From: Candidatus Krumholzibacteriia bacterium
Lineage (GTDB): Bacteria; Krumholzibacteriota; Krumholzibacteriia; LZORAL124-64-63
Length of the DNA: 15,428 nt
Direction of reading: 5' to 3'
Assembly (NCBI GenBank): GCA_014859985.1
Contig: JACZKN010000448.1
Location: 1 to 15,428, forward strand
This document shows positions 13,688-15,428 of the stretch, in pieces. How positions within the stretch are numbered: the first letter of the stretch is position 1; every line of letters starts with the position of its first letter. The notes beneath the pieces were generated by a model that saw only the letters and a list, made by a program, of their open reading frames with translations, was not told the origin of the DNA and searched no databases. The position numbers and the translations under genes are program-made.

Positions 13688-15428
13688 CGGCACCAGCTCC
13701 AGCCGGTGCGCGGGCGGCCCCGGCACCAGCGGCGTCGGCCACCCCTGCGCCCAGGCCTCGTGCCCGGCCAGGAACCACCGCGACAGCGGATGCCCGCTCT
13801 GCCCGCCCGGCATGTGGAAGATGCCCTGCGCCTCGCGCCCCGGCGAAACCACCATGCGTTGGCTGGCGCCGCTCGTGTTCCCCTGCACCCGCGGCATGAG
13901 CGAGTCGCCGGGCAGGGCCCGTTTCGGGGCGGCCAGCCAGCGGTCCAGGCGCCGGTCCAGCTGCGTGAACGGATGGCCGATGTGCACCACCTGGCGCGAG
14001 CCCCAGGTGAAGTCCTCGAGCCGACGGCCGTCCCAGGTCGCCGGCGTCATGGTGCGGCGCACCGCCTCCAGCATCACCTGGTCCCAGTCGCGGCAACCGA
14101 CGATAAGGAAATGCTCCGGTCGCTCGGTCAGCAGCTGCCAGACGACCGCGTGCCGGAAAGGCAGCCACTTGGCACTGAAGGACCGGTCGCGCGCGCGCAC
14201 CGGTCCGGTCAGGACCTCGTAGACGGCGTCGACGCACTCCCAGCTGAAGTTCCGCACCAGGTGGTAGGACACCGACGACGCCGACGCCCGGCCCTCCCAC
14301 CGGTCGCGGACCTCCGCCAGGAACGCGGCCTGCAGGCTGTCCAGGTCGGCCTCGCGGGCCTCCAGCACCGGCAGCACCAGGTCCCGCCACTCGGCCATGA
14401 AGAGGGCCCGGTCGTCCAGCTGCAGGGCCAGCATGTCCCGTTCGTCGGGCCGGTCCAGGTCCCGCAGGCCGTCGCGGATCTGCCGGGCGCGGGCGCCCAG
14501 CGCGTAGCCGCCGTCGCCCAGCAGCTCGAGGTCGCCGCCGGCGGCCACGCGGTTGTTGGCGGTCCACAGCCGGCCCTCCGGCGGGTCGATGATGCGGGGG
14601 TGTTCCGCGGGCTCCAGCCAGCCGTCCCAGCCGCAGGTGCCGTCGGTCCAGGACGCGGGCAGGCGCCCGTCCCAGCCCGTGCGCCGGGGCAGCAGGCCGC
14701 ACACCGTCCAGGCGATGCGCCCGTCGCGATCGGCGCAGACCACGTTCTGGGGCGGGATGCCGGCCCGGGTCGCCGCCGCCACCGCCTCGTCCACGGTGCG
14801 CGCGGTCTCCAGGTCCATCAGGTCCAGGTCCACCGCCGCCGGGTCGTGGGCCGTCCAGCGCAGGGCATAGGGCCGGCCGTCCAGGGCTGCGCCGGTCACC
14901 GGGCCCCAGATCGTCTCCCGGACCAGCAGCGTGTCGGGGTCGCCGCCGGCCACGGCGATCACCTCGACCCGCGTGTCCATCGTCATCCAGCCGCCGGGCG
15001 TCCGGTAGCGCGCGGCGTCCAGGGAATCGGTCTCCAGGATCACGAGGTCCAGCTGGTCGGCGTAGCTGTTGGTGAAGCCCCAGGCCACGTCGCCGTTGCT
15101 GCCGGCGACCAGGGCGGGCGTTCCCGGCAGGGTGACGCCGACCACCGCCCGGCGCCCGCCATCCTCGGGCCAGCTGAGCCGCGCCCGGTACCAGGTGTTG
15201 GGCAGGGACAGCCCCAGGTGCATGTCGCCTGCCAGCAGGGCGCCGCCGTGGGCGGTCAGCGGGCCGGCTACCGCCCAGTTGTTGCTGCCGGCCGTGTCCT
15301 GGGGCGCTGTCTCGAGGAAGCTGTGCCAGGTGCGCCCGCCGTAATCCCAGTCGCGCACGTCCACCATGGTCGAGTCGGGGACCGCCGGCGGCGCCGGCGG
15401 CCCGTCCTGCAGCGGGGCCTCCCAGCGG
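13682..15428 (-). CDS. Penicillin-acylase-family Ntn hydrolase (5'-truncated at the window edge)
   Basis: On the - strand, open to the right-hand edge; 581 residues are visible out of a usual 750-850, so the signal peptide and most of the alpha chain are missing. Members are exported, self-cleaving amidases that hydrolyse amide bonds of penicillins, acyl-homoserine lactones or other acylated amines. The autoprocessing site is in TAGSNNWAVAG: the Ser encoded at 15284-15286 would become the N-terminal nucleophile of a 534-residue beta chain. Supporting blocks are GDMHLGL, VTLPGTPALVAGSNGDVAWGFTN, RLWTANNRVA (the oxyanion-hole Asn region), QGNTSGASQRMV and GQSGHPLSRWFLAGHEAWAQG near the C-terminus. 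The stretch upstream of the Ser, rich in Pro and Ala, fits the spacer peptide. An internal ATG at 15365-15367 is not the start. Substrate cannot be told from sequence. Confidence 0.93.
   Translation of the reverse strand, partial: RWEAPLQDGPPAPPAVPDSTMVDVRDWDYGGRTWHSFLETAPQDTAGSNNWAVAGPLTAHGGALLAGDMHLGLSLPNTWYRARLSWPEDGGRRAVVGVTLPGTPALVAGSNGDVAWGFTNSYADQLDLVILETDSLDAARYRTPGGWMTMDTRVEVIAVAGGDPDTLLVRETIWGPVTGAALDGRPYALRWTAHDPAAVDLDLMDLETARTVDEAVAAATRAGIPPQNVVCADRDGRIAWTVCGLLPRRTGWDGRLPASWTDGTCGWDGWLEPAEHPRIIDPPEGRLWTANNRVAAGGDLELLGDGGYALGARARQIRDGLRDLDRPDERDMLALQLDDRALFMAEWRDLVLPVLEAREADLDSLQAAFLAEVRDRWEGRASASSVSYHLVRNFSWECVDAVYEVLTGPVRARDRSFSAKWLPFRHAVVWQLLTERPEHFLIVGCRDWDQVMLEAVRRTMTPATWDGRRLEDFTWGSRQVVHIGHPFTQLDRRLDRWLAAPKRALPGDSLMPRVQGNTSGASQRMVVSPGREAQGIFHMPGGQSGHPLSRWFLAGHEAWAQGWPTPLVPGPPAHRLELVPR

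Overview
The window is a G+C-rich bacterial chromosome fragment (roughly 70 % G+C or more, with strong third-position G/C bias). It holds ten protein-coding genes, eight complete and two cut by the window edges. Sec-type signal peptides, a probable lipoprotein, an exported M16/M1 peptidase pair and a penicillin-acylase-family enzyme fit a Gram-negative-type cell envelope. Gene content does not fix the phylum. A G+C-rich environmental lineage (Krumholzibacteriota/Eisenbacteria-like, Gemmatimonadota-like or Myxococcota-like) is a guess. No rRNA, tRNA, insertion sequence, phage gene or CRISPR array was recognised.

Left module (1-9603, all + strand): the 3' half of a purine nucleoside phosphorylase; triosephosphate isomerase (tpiA); an exported two-repeat M16 zinc peptidase; an exported M1-like gluzincin with an unusual active site and a C-terminal extension; a probable lipoprotein made of 14 propeller-type repeats; and a cytosolic PepD-type (M20C) dipeptidase. 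The module ends at a strong intrinsic terminator (13-bp perfect stem, GCAA loop, T5). Three or four of these genes look like one peptide-degradation set, with two peptidases outside the cytoplasm and a dipeptidase inside. This link is inferred from order and family only.

Middle (9604-9952): a 349-bp non-coding stretch after the terminator. It contains an A+T-rich island unlike the surrounding DNA and three short TTNTNCCCA sequences that resemble degenerate DnaA boxes or -10 elements. It presumably carries the promoter for the next operon.

Right module (9953-13660, + strand): a compact citrate-lyase operon. The acyl-carrier subunit (CitD) and the lyase subunit (CitE) are fused in one polypeptide. 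A small four-cysteine C_GCAxxG_C_C-family gene follows, then CitF, then a DinB-fold metal protein. Adjacent genes overlap by 4 bp or are 2 bp apart. The CitC ligase and the CitX/CitG prosthetic-group enzymes are not in view.

Right edge (13682-15428, - strand): the 3' two-thirds or so of a penicillin-acylase-family Ntn hydrolase, convergent with the citrate-lyase operon. It includes the whole beta chain and its nucleophilic serine. Nothing amounts to a clearly new defence or mobile system. The most unusual items are the CitD-CitE fusion operon with the cysteine-rich insert, the altered M1-like active site, and the 14-repeat lipoprotein.
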